Source of the DNA: Pteria penguin
Lineage: Eukaryota; Mollusca; Bivalvia; Pterioida; Pteriidae
Reading direction: 5' to 3'
Length of the DNA: 64,000 bases
NCBI GenBank assembly: GCA_035048485.1
Contig: CM068583.1
Coordinates: forward strand, 29,636,841-29,700,840
Part shown: one piece after another, positions 1 through 11,612 of the stretch
Numbering within the stretch: position 1 is the stretch's first letter
How the letters are laid out: each line of letters opens with the position of its first letter
Notes under the pieces: model-generated
Told to the model about the DNA's origin: nothing
The model's database searches: none
Seen by the model: the letters and a program-made list of their open reading frames with translations, nothing else
Made by a program: the position numbers and the translations under genes

Positions 1-1370
1 CGAAAGATGTTAACTAAGAATCAGATGACATTAAGAAAAAAAAAAGATAGTAAAGGATCTAACTGAAATAAAAATCATGTCCATGTTAAGTATTTTTATA
101 GTTATATTCTTATGTTATTAGACTGCGATATTTCCTTTGTAGTGTATGTTCACATTCATCGCATTTACGTTATCTACGTCAGAGAAAAGTCAATTACGAA
201 TCTTGGCGCTTCAATGTGTATGCCACAACTCAAATGTACTTGTAGTCCAAAAAAATAATAAAACCGCCGACGATTTCTCCATCAAGCGCCAAGAAAGGGT
301 ATGTGCGAGTTCGTTTCAACAATTGAAAGCACTTCGCGGTAAAGAATATACATGTAGTGTGGCCTGTTTAAATCACAGGCTTCTACATGCAAACTGGGTA
401 ATTGACATTTAAGCCCAGATTTCTCTCAACCGTGACTTTAAAATGCGTTCCAGAGAGGTTTGCAGTTGCGTATATATTGCAAACAATGCTATTGATGTTT
501 AACTATCAGTTATGCAATAATTACATGCATTGGCGGAGGGCTGGATATATTTTATGACCTGAAATGAAACTCGTTGTACATCAAAGTTGCTGTTTCTACT
601 TTTCAATGCATAATCTTTAGTCGACGATATAAATTCGTTTGTTACAGACCTCGCAATAAGAATCAATTTACAGTCATGATCTATTTCTTTTGTAATAAAA
701 CAAATTAATATGTATTTTACAATAATACGTAAATTAAAAAGATAATATTATATATGTATATATAGCTTATACATAGTGGTAAAGTCCCTGTGTATGTACA
801 TGAACTTTCAGTTGGTGTGATTATTTTGTTACATGGTCCGATATTCTTACTTCCATGGAGACGGTGCGATTTTATAACACTCCAACTTAAGTAGACCAAT
901 TAGCCGACGAGAACAGATGGTAAATGTTACGGTTACATTCATTGTTTCCATGAAACATCAAATGCTACGAGAAGGACTACAAGATCCATCAACAAAATCT
1001 TGTACTGATCACTAATTAAAGGATGAGCTAGAGATAATTACAAGGCAAATAACGTTTATTATTATATGAATGGAAAATTTCCAACTCACTCATTGGCTAA
1101 AACCACAGTTTCGTGAAACTCAAAAATAAAATGTTTTATCTACCTAGCATGGCGTCAGACTAGGTAAATATAAGATTCCAATGAAAGAATGTGTATGCTA
1201 CTTCCAATAGCAAGTTAACCCACGATCTCTGGCTTTTTTTAACACCTTATACGTCGTGCCCGGGCAAGTTCTATGTACGAAGATTTCGTGTTCGCCTTTT
1301 TTTTCAAAAATTTACTCCCTTTTTTACTGAAATACGAAATAAAGAAGAAAGAAAGAAACATCCCCCCTTT
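1..1370. other. intergenic or intronic DNA, no feature seen
   Basis: AT-rich unique-looking sequence. Short open frames are present on both strands, but none has a recognisable motif, plausible splice sites or unusual base composition. I see no gene, RNA or repeat here. Confidence 0.5.
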
Positions 1371-1416
1371 CAAAAAAAAAAAACAAACAAACAAAAACAA
1401 AAAAAAAAAAAAAAAA

Positions 1417-1500
<84 letters not shown>

Positions 1501-1560
1501 AAACAAAAACAAAAATAAAATAAAAAAAAAAATAAATAAAATAAAAGAAAACCCCCAAAA
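1371..1560. repeat. A-rich low-complexity tract with an 82-base A run
   Basis: CAAA/AAAC-type simple sequence surrounds an uninterrupted run of A at 1,418-1,499. The poly-Lys and poly-Phe frames across it are artefacts. A run this long could be a retroposon tail, but no retroposon body is evident upstream. Its length may also be an assembly or polymerase-slippage estimate. Confidence 0.9.
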
Positions 1561-1814
1561 AACCCAAACTAACAAAAACAACAACAAACAAGCAAAGAAA
1601 AGTACACCTCTTAGATATTGAACAAAATTGTTTTTGGATTTTTTGGAATCTAAGTGAATTTTCAGTGATACTCAAGACCCAAGTTGTGGAAATCGAACGT
1701 ATAAAGATTTTAAAAACAATTCATCATCAAATATGCAAATCTGCTTGAAATAGTGTACTGGTGAAAGAAAAATATGTTGTCTTATTCAGTGAATCGAATC
1801 TCTTTCTCTGAGAC

Positions 1815-2519
1815 AGAACAGAAAGCATAAAGACACCTGACTAAGTCAGCACACATACACACACAAGCAAATGACATTACAAAAATCATTTGTAATGAAA
1901 TGTAGGTATCGACGGTCAATTGAAATAATGCTAGTTACTCAATTGGTGTTGTTTAACGGTTTACGACCAAACCTTCCCACTCTCCACCACCGCAAAATAT
2001 TTACATGTACATTAAAAAATATATAAATATTACTCTATGGCGACTTCTGCCACATAATTGAGCCAGTAACTCCTACTTTTTCTGCCATATATACAGATCA
2101 AATACCAACAGGCTTTTAAATTTGAGAGATCTTAAACATACACATAAAATGTATACTGGATAAAAAAAATTACTATTTAAGATATAAAATTGGCCTTAAT
2201 TTCAGCCTATCGTGCTCTGCTAACTAAGGACCTTGTTCCATTTAAGTGCTAATAAAAGACCAGATGACACAAGGATAAGGACCTTTTCTCATCTGAGGAG
2301 AGTCCCCACTGCCTTTTTAGAGTGAAATGGTCTAGAAAAGTTTGTAATGAGCTGTAGAGTGGTGCAGTACAGGACTTACTTGTCTTAGCGATTAATCTAG
2401 TGTCATATGGGCGATAACGAAGGCAGGTGATTATTTTAAAACCCGATGAGATGAAAACATCGGAGCTTTTGAACCTTGTATGTTTAAATACAAGATCATC
2501 GTAGGATTGTGGAGGACAG
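1815..2519 (-). pseudogene. Penelope-like element family B remnant (RT C-terminal extension plus 3' UTR)
   Basis: The minus strand is open for about 90 codons (about 2,519 to 2,250) without a usable start. It reads DDLVFKHTRFKSSDVF and then GFKIITCLRYRPYD. This matches, in order, the C-terminal extension of the family B reverse transcriptase at 60,435-62,150 (YKLRRVKGSDFISADFKII). The 3' UTR runs down to about 1,815 and shares the ACGGTCAATT and GGTGTTG-TTAACGGTTTACG blocks with 60,565-60,625. The catalytic palm is missing, as expected of a 5'-truncated retroelement copy. A short block at 2,030-2,090 recurs at 11,200-11,255. Family assignment rests on comparison with the other copies in this window. 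Confidence 0.7.
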
Positions 2520-2741
2520 ATTTAATTGTAAACATAATTTTGAAAAGTAATATTTTTAATTATCATTAAAGATCTGAATAATATCTAAATAGTCAATTCA
2601 GTGTTATAATTAACACCAGGGTATGTATATCATAACTCGTAGCTATATAGTTACATCTCTTTTTGCACAGACCTTTGAAAAAGTGCAAGAAATATACAAA
2701 ACACTGATTCTCAATTAAATTCGCTGGCCGACAGAAATTTG

Positions 2742-2835
2742 TTTAGGTGGGTTAATGTGTCACGGAGGAATAACCATCCCTTGCTGTCCGGTCACACCCA
2801 TCGTGATGCTATAGGATTATGCCAGTTTGTAAAAC
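2742..2835 (-). mobile_element. PLE family A 3'-UTR fragment
   Basis: On the minus strand the block reads as a variant of the family A 3' UTR: TGTGACCGG, then AGGGATGG-TATTCCTCCGTGACA. It aligns with 63,245-63,315, which lies directly downstream of a family A RT ORF. The flanking GTGATGCTATA motif is shared too. Only the UTR is retained, with no coding sequence. Confidence 0.65.
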
Positions 2836-2839
2836 TCAT

Positions 2840-4137
2840 AGTAATATCAAGAGGTAACCGTATAACTGTCGTCATAATCGGTAAAAAGTTATGATAAGTA
2901 AAATGGTGTGATACTATATTATCGCAATATAAACGGTTTACCGAGGACTTCAATCAAATAAGGAAATCAACATTTTATACAATGATTTTCGATAACCGCA
3001 AATGTGTTTAAAGAGATCGTAAAATTGCCGGATGTACACATCAAAATTTCGATTTTCGTATCCTTGTTATATTAACTTAACACGAAGCTGGTTGCCTCGG
3101 TAAAGTAGGAACCGCATTCTGAAGAAGCTGTAATATCAGAAAAGTTTGGATATATAGACACCATTCGCAGAATATTACTACACGCATAAGGAGAGTTAAC
3201 AAGAATCTTTTACCTAATTAAGAGCAATAGTAGTAAAAGTGTAAAAAAAAATTCAAAAGGCTATACATTTCACATCTGATAAATATTGATATTAAAAGCT
3301 CTTTTGAGTTTTCAATATCCATAACTGATTAACACCACTTCTCGAGAAAATAATATCCGAGTACTTTTGTAGCTTTTAACAATTCGCTTTTAAAAACTTA
3401 CACGGAAATAACTCAAAATTTTGTCATCACTGCAATTATTTAAGGAACTAATACAATGTATCAAATTGTGCAAATTTTCGAAATGGCAAGCATTACATTC
3501 ACCATTGAATTACATAGTAATTACTCTATATTTTCGCTATTATGATCGTCATATAAAATATGCAGTGATCTGAACATATCTATCTCGATGTCATTGCACT
3601 GTCATGTATAGTTTTGGTACACTTTATGTAAAATTTCATGATGTATCTATCTAGAAATAATTCACACTGTATCAAATTTATGCCGTGTTTCTGTACTTGT
3701 AATTTGTATGAAGAATTGTATATGTTCGTCATAGGTTAATGATTCTGATAAAAGCGATCACAGGAGTTTTATAGACTAGTCCATTTTATATTATTATGAC
3801 TCTTAGTTTATGTGGCTGTGTTTGAAACGTTTATTTCTGGTGAGGGATACATAGCTGAGGGAAATATAAATACATTAACATAAAATCAAACAAAGTTAAT
3901 ATTAGAACATATATACGTTTATTATTTAATAATATTAATTAATTAATTTATAATATTCGAAGAGCAGAGTTCATACCGAAGTAATCGTAAAGGTAAGCTA
4001 AAAATCACTCTAAGGATAGAGCTCTGCTTTAGGGAAATACTCCTTATTTTTTTATTGAGTTACAAAATTTTATGACTGATAATATCAATATATATATATA
4101 TATCTTTCGTCAGTACTAAAGCACTGAAAACAAAGAC
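2840..4137. other. no feature seen
   Basis: AT-rich sequence (TTAATTAATTAATTTAT near 3,930 is typical). No open frame, repeat or RNA could be supported. Confidence 0.5.
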
Positions 4138-4241
4138 CAAAAAAAAAAAAAAAAAAAAAAGAAAAAAGAAGAAAAAAAAAAAAAAAGAATAATAATAATA
4201 ATAATAATAAAAATGATAATAATAGTAATAATAATGATATA

Positions 4242-4304
<63 letters not shown>

Positions 4305-4330
4305 TAAATAATAATAAAATACCCAAACAA
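4138..4330. repeat. poly-A followed by (AAT)n microsatellite
   Basis: An A/G-poor run at 4,138-4,188 passes into (ATA/AAT)n through about 4,318. The poly-Tyr and poly-Phe minus-strand frames are products of this repeat. An A run followed by AAT triplets can mark a retroposon 3' end on the plus strand, but nothing upstream is recognisable. Confidence 0.9.
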
Positions 4331-4984
4331 AAACAACGTTAATAAATAAATAAATACTAATAAAAAAACAAAAACAAAATGGAAGATAAAACCCCCCAAA
4401 ACAATATATAAAAATAGGAGAGAATCAAATGAACAAAAAGAGAAAAACCCGTAATTAATTATATTATGCATAGTTTAGTGTATCATATCTATGGCAATTA
4501 CTTTGATGTCATATGTATTTGATACATTTAATAACAGTGGAGTAATCTTTGTGTTTAGAGATGAAGTTGCTGTGCAAATCTCGAACTAAAACTTTCATTA
4601 AATGTATTTTCCAGCATTGTCGACTTACAATATACCTATTATGTGCACACTATTATGTACGGATATAGAAGAATATCGATTACTGCTGTATATGTAGACA
4701 ATAAGACGTCTCATGGGTGTTAAACGTGTATCTATAACCATATAAAATAAAGTTGCATTAATGCTAATCATAGCTTAGATGGAATTCAGAGTGTATTTCG
4801 TGTCATCTGTACTTTGGTACAAATAGTGATCAGAATTTAGGTTCATGCCTTCCTCTTGAATGGTTTGTTGCTCATTACTGTATTGTATAACGTCTGAGTA
4901 AACAAACATCCACAAAGTGTAATATTGAAAACTTCGTGTATGAAGATGATGGATATCATTGTGGTGGAAATATCATATGCATAC

Positions 4985-5131
4985 CAAGTAAAAAACGAAG
5001 AAGTACCGAAGGGTAAAACATATCTCATAGTCCATGGATTAAGAGGACAATATCGTGTATAGTGCCATATTCAGACAAATGTGAACCCCAATAAAATCGA
5101 GATGAGACCAGGTGCCCGGGAGGAGTACACG
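4985..5131 (-). mobile_element. PLE family A 3'-UTR fragment, second subtype
   Basis: The minus strand carries the GGTGCCCGGGAGGAGTA-type block (plus-strand view), followed by a segment shared with 13,620-13,765 (minus) and 41,141-41,285 (plus). The shared segment includes GTGCCATATTCAGACAA and GTCCATGGA. The three copies define a 3'-UTR subtype distinct from those at 29 kb and 63 kb. Confidence 0.65.
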
Positions 5132-5237
5132 ACTCCAAAACCCATATGCGCTACATAGTTACAACGGTGCGCCAACAAGAGTTACTGTGTTTCATCAAAC
5201 GATATCTATGAATTTCCTTTATCCATACACACCAATC

Positions 5238-5270
5238 CACACACAAACACTACACACACACACACAAACA

Positions 5271-5313
<43 letters not shown>

Positions 5314-5356
5314 CTACACACACACACACACATACACACATATATATATATATATA
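5238..5356. repeat. (CA)n / CACTACACA / (TA)n compound microsatellite
   Basis: ACACACAAACACTA repeats grade into pure (CA)n, then CATACACA, then (TA)n up to about 5,356. The Thr-His open frame through it is not a gene. Confidence 0.95.
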
Positions 5357-5925
5357 CAAAACAACTCAGCTAGAAGTAGTTCACAGTTTGTCCTAGTTAT
5401 ATGTTATTGAAACAACACCAGCATATTCTTATATCTATGCTGTCTACTAGTCACTACAACACACTTTAAATAGTAATGAAAGAGTAAGCATTACATGTCC
5501 ATATTGATATAAATTCTGAACAGAAGTGATATGTAGCGTGTTAACAGTAAACGATTGGATATAACAACATAGATACAGACATATGATCGACATATTAGCA
5601 GCCATTGTTATTGTATATGTCTACACAGTATACTCTCTTTACACACTGCCACCTCTTGTTAATGTTCCAAGTAATAGATGTATGTAACTTATCTTGGCAG
5701 TCATGAATGCATTCGTTTTAATACATACTTTGTTTAGAACATCTCTATAATACAGATGAATGTATAGACGCCCAATTATACATGTTAAGTACACAAAGCT
5801 TGCATTTATTTTTTAAAATGATCGTTTATATGAAAAAAGGTAAATGTTTAGAACATATAATCTGCCACAGACACTGATGCAATGTTTGTGTGGCACTCAG
5901 AACAATGCGCCTAGGCGGAAAGTCA
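5357..5925. other. no feature seen
   Basis: AT-rich sequence with no supported gene or repeat. Confidence 0.45.
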
Positions 5926-5929
5926 TAGT

Positions 5930-6035
5930 CCCCTGTGGTTTCTTGTGCATACACCAAAGATGAAACCACATGTCTTGAAGGAGTAAATATTTGGCTAGAG
6001 ACTTTGGCCATGAATGCCCAAAAGATGCAATCACA
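5930..6035 (-). mobile_element. possible ancient PLE family A 3'-end fragment
   Basis: The minus-strand frame reads FWAFMAKVSSQIF, close to VWAFMAGVASHLGNAYSS in the clearer remnant at 8,579-9,028. The nucleotide string GCCATGAATGCCCAAA is identical in both. The rest is too decayed to align with confidence. Confidence 0.3.
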
Positions 6036-6544
6036 AAAATCTTCAGTAATGCATACACCATATGATACATAAAACACTGCATAAGAAGTATGATAACCAC
6101 ACATAAGAAAAGGACATAAATGAAACTTAAGTCTAGCCCTCCTTTCAAATTCGGGGGCGGGAGGGGGAGGCATTTAATATCAAAAATCACTTTTTAACTA
6201 CATGTCTTTCAATAATTAACGAGCATTCAATTTTTTTCTCTGATAAAGTTCTCCAAAACTTTGAAAACTATGTCACTACATAACATAACGTGTATTTCCC
6301 TATATTTTCAATGAATTATGGACTGGTTGCATTGCCATTTGATTTATACTTCAGTTTGAAGGCCACTGATAAGGGCTTTATACCTTCAAAATGTATTTTA
6401 TATGCGTCGTATTCCTTAGTAGGGTTAGGTGTTAATTTTGAAACTGAATGTATAATCGATGACATTTAAATCAGTTTTTATTTTTTAATCCTGGTTATGA
6501 TATATTTTTTAAAAATGCTTTTCTATCTCAAATATAATACACGT

Positions 6545-6850
6545 ATATATGTTCTGAAAGTTATTGTTACCTTTGTGTCGATACTGCTGCTGTTGGACTA
6601 TTAATTTCCAAGAATATCTAAGCCCATGTTTAGTACATCTGTTCTTACCCGCCATAAAGAAGTTTGTAGTATCTACTTCTTGCATATTTCTGTTCTTAGA
6701 AGAGTTCTTTGGCATCTTCTTTTAAGTCAGTTTTGTAATGAGTTTGCTCGTTACATAATTATTCTTTCAATTTCTACCATCTATGCTTTCAGCAACACTG
6801 AAGAGACATAAGTTGTCGAAATACGCAAATTGTACAACCAAATTAATACA
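6545..6850 (+). repeat. hammerhead-bearing repeat, decayed monomer (core 6,791-6,835)
   Basis: The unit keeps the layout of the other copies: TGTCGATACTGCTGCTGTTGG near 6,577, a TAAGCCCA block, and a ribozyme-like 3' end. The core retains CTGAAGA (6,798-6,804), stem II GAC/GTC with an ATAAGTT loop (6,805-6,817) and GAAA (6,818-6,821). The cleavage triplet, AUA at 31,092-31,094, is AAA here (6,827-6,829), and stem I (GCAACA against TTGTAC) no longer pairs. It should not self-cleave. The open frame at 6,626-6,811 is a by-product. Confidence 0.7.
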
Positions 6851-7269
6851 CATATATATGTTGTGATATTTTATTTGTAAATTAATCTTTTTTATGTTAC
6901 AGCCAGTTATCTATGAGGTAATATATATTGTATAAAATGAAAGCATGTTAGTTTGCTCGTCTCGATTGTACCAGATCAATAAGGATCGAGTATTGCCCAC
7001 ATCAATCAGAGTTAAACAAAGAGTGCGTTGGGGACAGCACAGGAACATGTGTTACAGTCTACTCCATGCAAAACAACAAGATAAGCATAACCTCGCAATA
7101 GAACATAGCAAATGTTTTAGACAATACGTCAACGAAGGAACCACCTGAGCAATGTAAAGATGATGGATAAATCCAAAGCACAAGTACAAAAATCATACAA
7201 CCAGAGGACATACAAAATCAGTGAAAATGAAAAACAAATGGAAAATAACAAAATATGTCTACTTGAAGA

Positions 7270-7360
7270 GCATATGTGAACCCCTGTGATGGAGTGAGAT
7301 CAGGTGTCCGGGGAGAGTGAGCATCTCCTGCTTGCTAGCAACACCCGTCACATATACCCA
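7270..7360 (-). mobile_element. PLE family A 3'-UTR fragment
   Basis: The plus-strand view GTGAGATCAGGTGTCCGGGG, AGAGTGAGCATCTCCTG and ACACCCGTCACA aligns with the family A 3'-UTR block at 63,245-63,300. No coding part remains. Confidence 0.65.
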
Positions 7361-7809
7361 GTAGAAGAGAAAGTTAAACAGCTACAATTCATAGTTGTGG
7401 TTCAAAATGTTATCTTATGTACCACTACGTTTGATAAGTATTTAAATGAAAAGGATAAATGTTACAAATTTGAATGTGTATAGAGGCTAGAATTATTATA
7501 TTGGATTTTGTTACATAGAAACCAAACCAACGATATTTCCTTACTCATACACCAGTAGCTCACATCTCACATACACATTAAACAGTTTGACAGATATAAT
7601 TCGGGATGTGGTTTTTACTATAAAGATTCGGACTCGCAAGATCAATATTTGGTGTTTGTCATATCACATTCGTATTAGACTGAAACCACAGACTTGAAAA
7701 CAAGATATTATAGCTTCAATATTTCGCAACAGCAAACGTTATTTATCATCGGCTATTTATTTTGTTTGGTGGGGCTTCAATGCCGTGACTATGCTGACTT
7801 CGGCGCAGG

Positions 7810-7840
7810 GCCGATTGTGATTTACAATCGGCATTTTTTG
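7810..7840 (+). other. perfect 9-bp hairpin followed by a T6 run
   Basis: GCCGATTGT (7,810-7,818) and ACAATCGGC (7,824-7,832) pair perfectly around a 5-base loop and are followed by ATTTTTTG. In animals T runs terminate RNA polymerase III. However, no A/B box or snRNA body is visible upstream, so this is only a structural note. Confidence 0.4.
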
Positions 7841-8008
7841 CACAATTGCAAGAAATAAGATCACAGGTAAGTAGTACATACCTTATATCAATTAAAAACT
7901 GCAAGCTCTCTTGTAAAGCATCCATTTAACATACATTATTTTACGTGTAAACTTTCGTAGCAATTTGAAAACTTTACCAGTCAGCCATTTGCAATGACGT
8001 CGTGGGGA

Positions 8009-8297
8009 TAAATGAGTCGCTATGTCACATGGTTTCCTTATTTGGGATCAATTTCCTTTTATGGAAAATCGTAGTAAACATTACAATAGAACTTTTAAAA
8101 CATATTCAGTTTGGAGTTGGGTTAATGTTTCTTGAGCCACCCATTCAATGTCCATTTTTGCCAACTTTTGGCGCTAAAATGTCAAAATATAGCCTTATTT
8201 ATGTGTTACACAAGCCTGATTACAATGTTTACTACGATTTTCCATAAAAGGAAATTGATCCAAAATAAGGAAACCATGTGACATCGCGACTCATTTA
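8009..8297. mobile_element. hairpin MITE with ~72-bp terminal inverted repeats and TA target duplication
   Basis: The left arm (8,011-8,082) and right arm (8,226-8,295) are near-perfect reverse complements: AATGAGTCGC at one end and GCGACTCATT at the other, with two mismatches along the arms that I could find. The element is flanked by TA on each side (8,009-8,010 and 8,296-8,297), the target duplication expected of Tc1/mariner-type insertions. The centre of about 140 bp is unique and codes for nothing recognisable. Near-identical arms imply a fairly recent insertion. The superfamily is inferred from the TA duplication alone. Confidence 0.85.
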
Positions 8298-8578
8298 AAC
8301 AAATGAACAAAAACAAACGATGAAAATATGAAATAGTATAGTATTTAGTACCAGTTGGATTGGGATGCATACGAGGTTAAGGCAGGTGTGATATATTCCA
8401 TAGGGGTTACTGCGTCTTTTAAAAACCTGAATCCACGGCTGATTCCCTAAAAGAGGTACATTTTTGCCAATTACTCCTATGTTTATACATATGATTTTAT
8501 ATAGTGTTCAAACTTCTGTGCCATGTATGTTAGTAATAAGTATTAAGAAACATATTGTCACAGCATGAAAAATTCTAA

Positions 8579-9028
8579 CTAGTGTATCAAGAACTGTAAT
8601 CTGCAATCTAAATGCAAAATACGAAAGTATGTAATGTCAAGTGACCATGACACTAACAACAATGTAGCACAGTGGGCATTCACGGACCCCTGAAATTCAG
8701 CGGCGAGGCCAGGTGCCCGGGAGGAGTAAGCATTTCCTAAATGGCTAGCCACACCCGCCATGAATGCCCAAACAAAAGAAAACGTCAAGATACTTGTGTC
8801 TGATGTATGAAAAAGAACTTTATAACGACCATAAAATAATGAATTAATCGGGCTATACCTGCTCTTCACCTCGTCTAATGAGAACAACCTGTACAACAGG
8901 TGTGCTTTATGCTTTAATATATCGCGAACATCTCCTGAAACATATGCCATAATCCTCGTGACAAAGCAAGTGATCGTAATGAAACGGTCTTTTAGTGGTA
9001 AAATAACAAAAGCATAAATCGAATACAC
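8579..9028 (-). pseudogene. PLE family A remnant: RT C-terminus plus 3' UTR
   Basis: A 149-codon minus-strand frame contains FYGRYKVLFHTSD, the degraded form of FYGRYKDLICSYN at the C-terminus of the family A RT (63,437-64,000). It is followed by the read-through 3'-UTR signature GNAYSSRAPGL. The DNA block around 8,700-8,760 (plus-strand view AGGTGCCCGGGAGGAGTAAG) is the family A 3' UTR. The frame stays open by chance through UTR sequence, so this is not a host gene. The RT palm is absent, consistent with 5' truncation. Confidence 0.7.
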
Positions 9029-9421
9029 AACTGCATATGTGGACTACTTCTCAAGTTGTACAGTCACTACGACAATAATATATACCTGAAATGTCTGATA
9101 CAATCCATTATCATTTCTCAGGTATCGATTCTAAACAATTTAAGCGTTAAATATATAAATCCCTGACCCATCGCTACTGATGTCATACAAAACTTGACGC
9201 GGTAGCTGAACTTCATATGTGTCCATCACCGAGTGTAAATTATCAGATATTTTTCTGCTCAGTGTGTTGGAAAAAGAAGAAGCAAAGCTCTCACTTGTTA
9301 TTAGATATGTACAACATCAAGCTATGACATGATCAAAAGGTATATATGATAATGCAACAACATGTAGGGTCATGAGCTTCGAAGTATGAAGAATTTAACA
9401 AGTTTCCATCATCTCCAGCAG

Positions 9422-9483
9422 TCAAACACTGCAAGGCTTCTCAACAAATGCCAAAAAATCTTCCAATGACACCTCAAGTTGAA
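9422..9483 (-). CDS. candidate terminal coding exon
   Basis: On the minus strand a strong acceptor (TTTTATTTTTTCAG, AG at 9,485-9,484) precedes 62 nt: two bases, then QLEVSLEDFLAFVEKPCSV and a TGA stop at 9,424-9,422. The reading is acidic and non-repetitive, unlike the AT-rich shadow frames nearby. Its entry phase matches the donor of the candidate exon at 12,689-12,794: G from that exon plus TT here makes a Val codon. If the two are spliced directly (intron 3,205 nt), the coding sequence is 168 nt, or 55 residues plus stop. Further exons may lie between. I do not recognise the protein. Evidence is splice signal, phase and composition only. Confidence 0.35.
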
Positions 9484-11190
9484 CTGAAAAAATAAAACAT
9501 TTAGCGACAAAAGCAAACGAGTATTATGCCTTCATCAACAAGCAGTTGCAATACTCTGCACATGGTTAGTTTTACAACAATGACTTCCACAATACAAATA
9601 TCAAGGCAAAGTGTCCTTGACATTTGACTTTAATGCTCTAATTAATCTGACATCTGACAACATCTTCCGTCTGTATTTAGTTTGTTTTCACTTATTTGTT
9701 GAGAAACGTCAATAATCCGGTGTTTTGATTAATGTGGAATAGTGTTTATGAGTAATAGAGTTATCTTCTTATGTTTATTCAAGGTTCACTACTGATTCAA
9801 CATAATTGATAGAGACAGAATCGTATAATTAATAACAAGGGCATCATAATGGATATCTCATGTCGAACAAATTATTACCCACGACTGAATATACTGAAAG
9901 TAATATTGTTTCCACTGAATATAAGTACTGAATTGCGATCATCAGGGCATTATTCAATTCGAACTTATATTATTAATTAATACGGATGGATAATGCATAA
10001 TTAGTTAACCGTCACAGTTTTTGATAATGCAAGTAATTGAATTAGTCAATATTTTCCGCCAATCATACAATCACCTGTCTTTGCCAAGCATTACCGAGAC
10101 ATGGACAGGTTGATATCTCAACCACCAACATGCGACAAAAATGATTAATTTCACCTCAAATACAATTATGATTTTTTGTATCTAGACATATTGCCAGACA
10201 TACACATTGATATTGCAATACAATTTAGAATTTTACCACAAGACCGCCAACAGTTAGCCTGAAATGAACTTAAATGAAAACATTATATGAGTATATATAC
10301 ACACATCATAATATGTGTACTTCGAAAAAGTAAGTTTTAAGAATTTTTATCAGAAAACAAATATATGTCATAAAAGGGTATGACGTGATGTACGATGACG
10401 TTATATACGACTTTGTAAATTTGTTACTGTTTACACATATATCTCCAGTTTTTTGCCGTTGTCTTTAATAAAAATAATGTGCTACCATGTATTGTTAATA
10501 AAAAGAAAATGGCATGACAAATATAAAAAAATCTTCATAATGAAAATTTTGTAAAGTGTTGTAAATTGTTTATTTTTTGAAATTGAAAGTTCGATGAAAA
10601 AAGTGGCACGTCTAGACAATATAGAACTATTGTTGCTTGTGTTGAGAATTTAGAAAAAGATTTTTCTTGACAAAAATAATTTGAAAGATTTGAGTCATAA
10701 AGTGACGTATCCTTTGTAAATCCAGATCGCTAGAGTGTTAGGTTTGTTTATAAATGTTGACTTTTCATTCTTAAAGCGTTGGATATCATTTACGTGTGTG
10801 TCTTTAAAAATACTAGAGTTTTCATGACAACGGAAAACCTTTGGCATGAAATACTTCGTCCAAAAGCACTGGGTAAAACCATTTTCAGAGTTTCATTCAC
10901 ATGGTTGAGTAAATAGGCAGTATATCATAAAGGGTCATCTTCACCAAGAATTGGAACTTGTCTGTTCTGTTTTAAGAATAAGATATGACATGTAATTGAA
11001 TAGGATAATGTGAAAATGTTTCGTATGTCTTTGTTTGCAGTATAGAAAGTGATAAGAGAAATTGCAGAAGTACATAAGTTTCCTCCGCTTTGGGAAGTGT
11101 ATTTTTCTTACATTCGAAAATATAATTTTATGAAAAGGGAAAAGGAACAGGATAATTTTAATTATGACATGCAGAGACACATGCACAGTA
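9484..11190. other. possible intron of the two-exon candidate; no other feature
   Basis: AT-rich DNA. A minus-strand segment near 10,060-10,130 (reading STCPCLGNAWQRQ up to an AG|GTGATT donor-like site) is the only exon-like patch. It lacks a good acceptor and I do not call it. Confidence 0.35.
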
Positions 11191-11194
11191 TTAT

Positions 11195-11258
11195 ATTGTA
11201 TAGCTCCATGGTGACTTCTGCCACATAACTGAGCCAGTAACTCCTCTTTTTACTTTTA
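11195..11258. repeat. short dispersed repeat shared with 2,030-2,090
   Basis: GACTTCTGCCACATAA and TGAGCCAGTAACTCCT occur here and at 2,041-2,075 in the same order and orientation. The family is unknown to me. Confidence 0.6.
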
Positions 11259-11301
11259 TAGCATTCGTTTTCAGTAACTTAACTTTTGAAGTTTTAACAT
11301 T

Positions 11302-11612
11302 TTATATAGTTTATTGGCATTCGCTTGTGTTTAAACATAATGTAATTAGTCTTTCATCCGTCTTTGGTTTATATTGTATGCAAAGTGAATTGATATAATA
11401 TAGACTAGGAAAAACACCAAATGCATTTTTGTCTTGTTTCATATATGATCTATATTTTTTATATCTTTTTGTCTTAACTTTATATATAGCTTAATGGTAT
11501 TCGCTTTATTCAAACATAATGTAATTAGTCTTTCGTCCCTCGTTGATTTATTTCGTGTGTATGTAAACGGATATAATATCGACTAGGAAAAACACCAAAT
11601 GCATTTTTGTCA
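11302..11612. repeat. direct duplication, two ~132-bp units 178 bp apart
   Basis: Unit 1 is about 11,302-11,433 and unit 2 about 11,480-11,612. Both contain CATAATGTAATTAGTCTTTC and then ACTAGGAAAAACACCAAATG. They differ by scattered substitutions, so the duplication is not recent. No coding content. Confidence 0.75.

Noticed and set aside
1191..1675. Long poly-Lys and poly-Phe frames
   Set aside because: They are translations of an A run and CAAA repeats. The same applies to frames at 4,060-4,471, 34,381-34,722 and 60,253-60,522.
5826..6190. 115- and 97-codon minus frames
   Set aside because: They cross a likely decayed PLE 3' end and a G-run, and the two overlap in different phases.
7780..7845. 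U4 snRNA-like 3' end
   Set aside because: GCCGTGAC and the CGGC stem followed by a T run recall the U4 3' stem-loop, but the conserved 5' part of U4 is absent.
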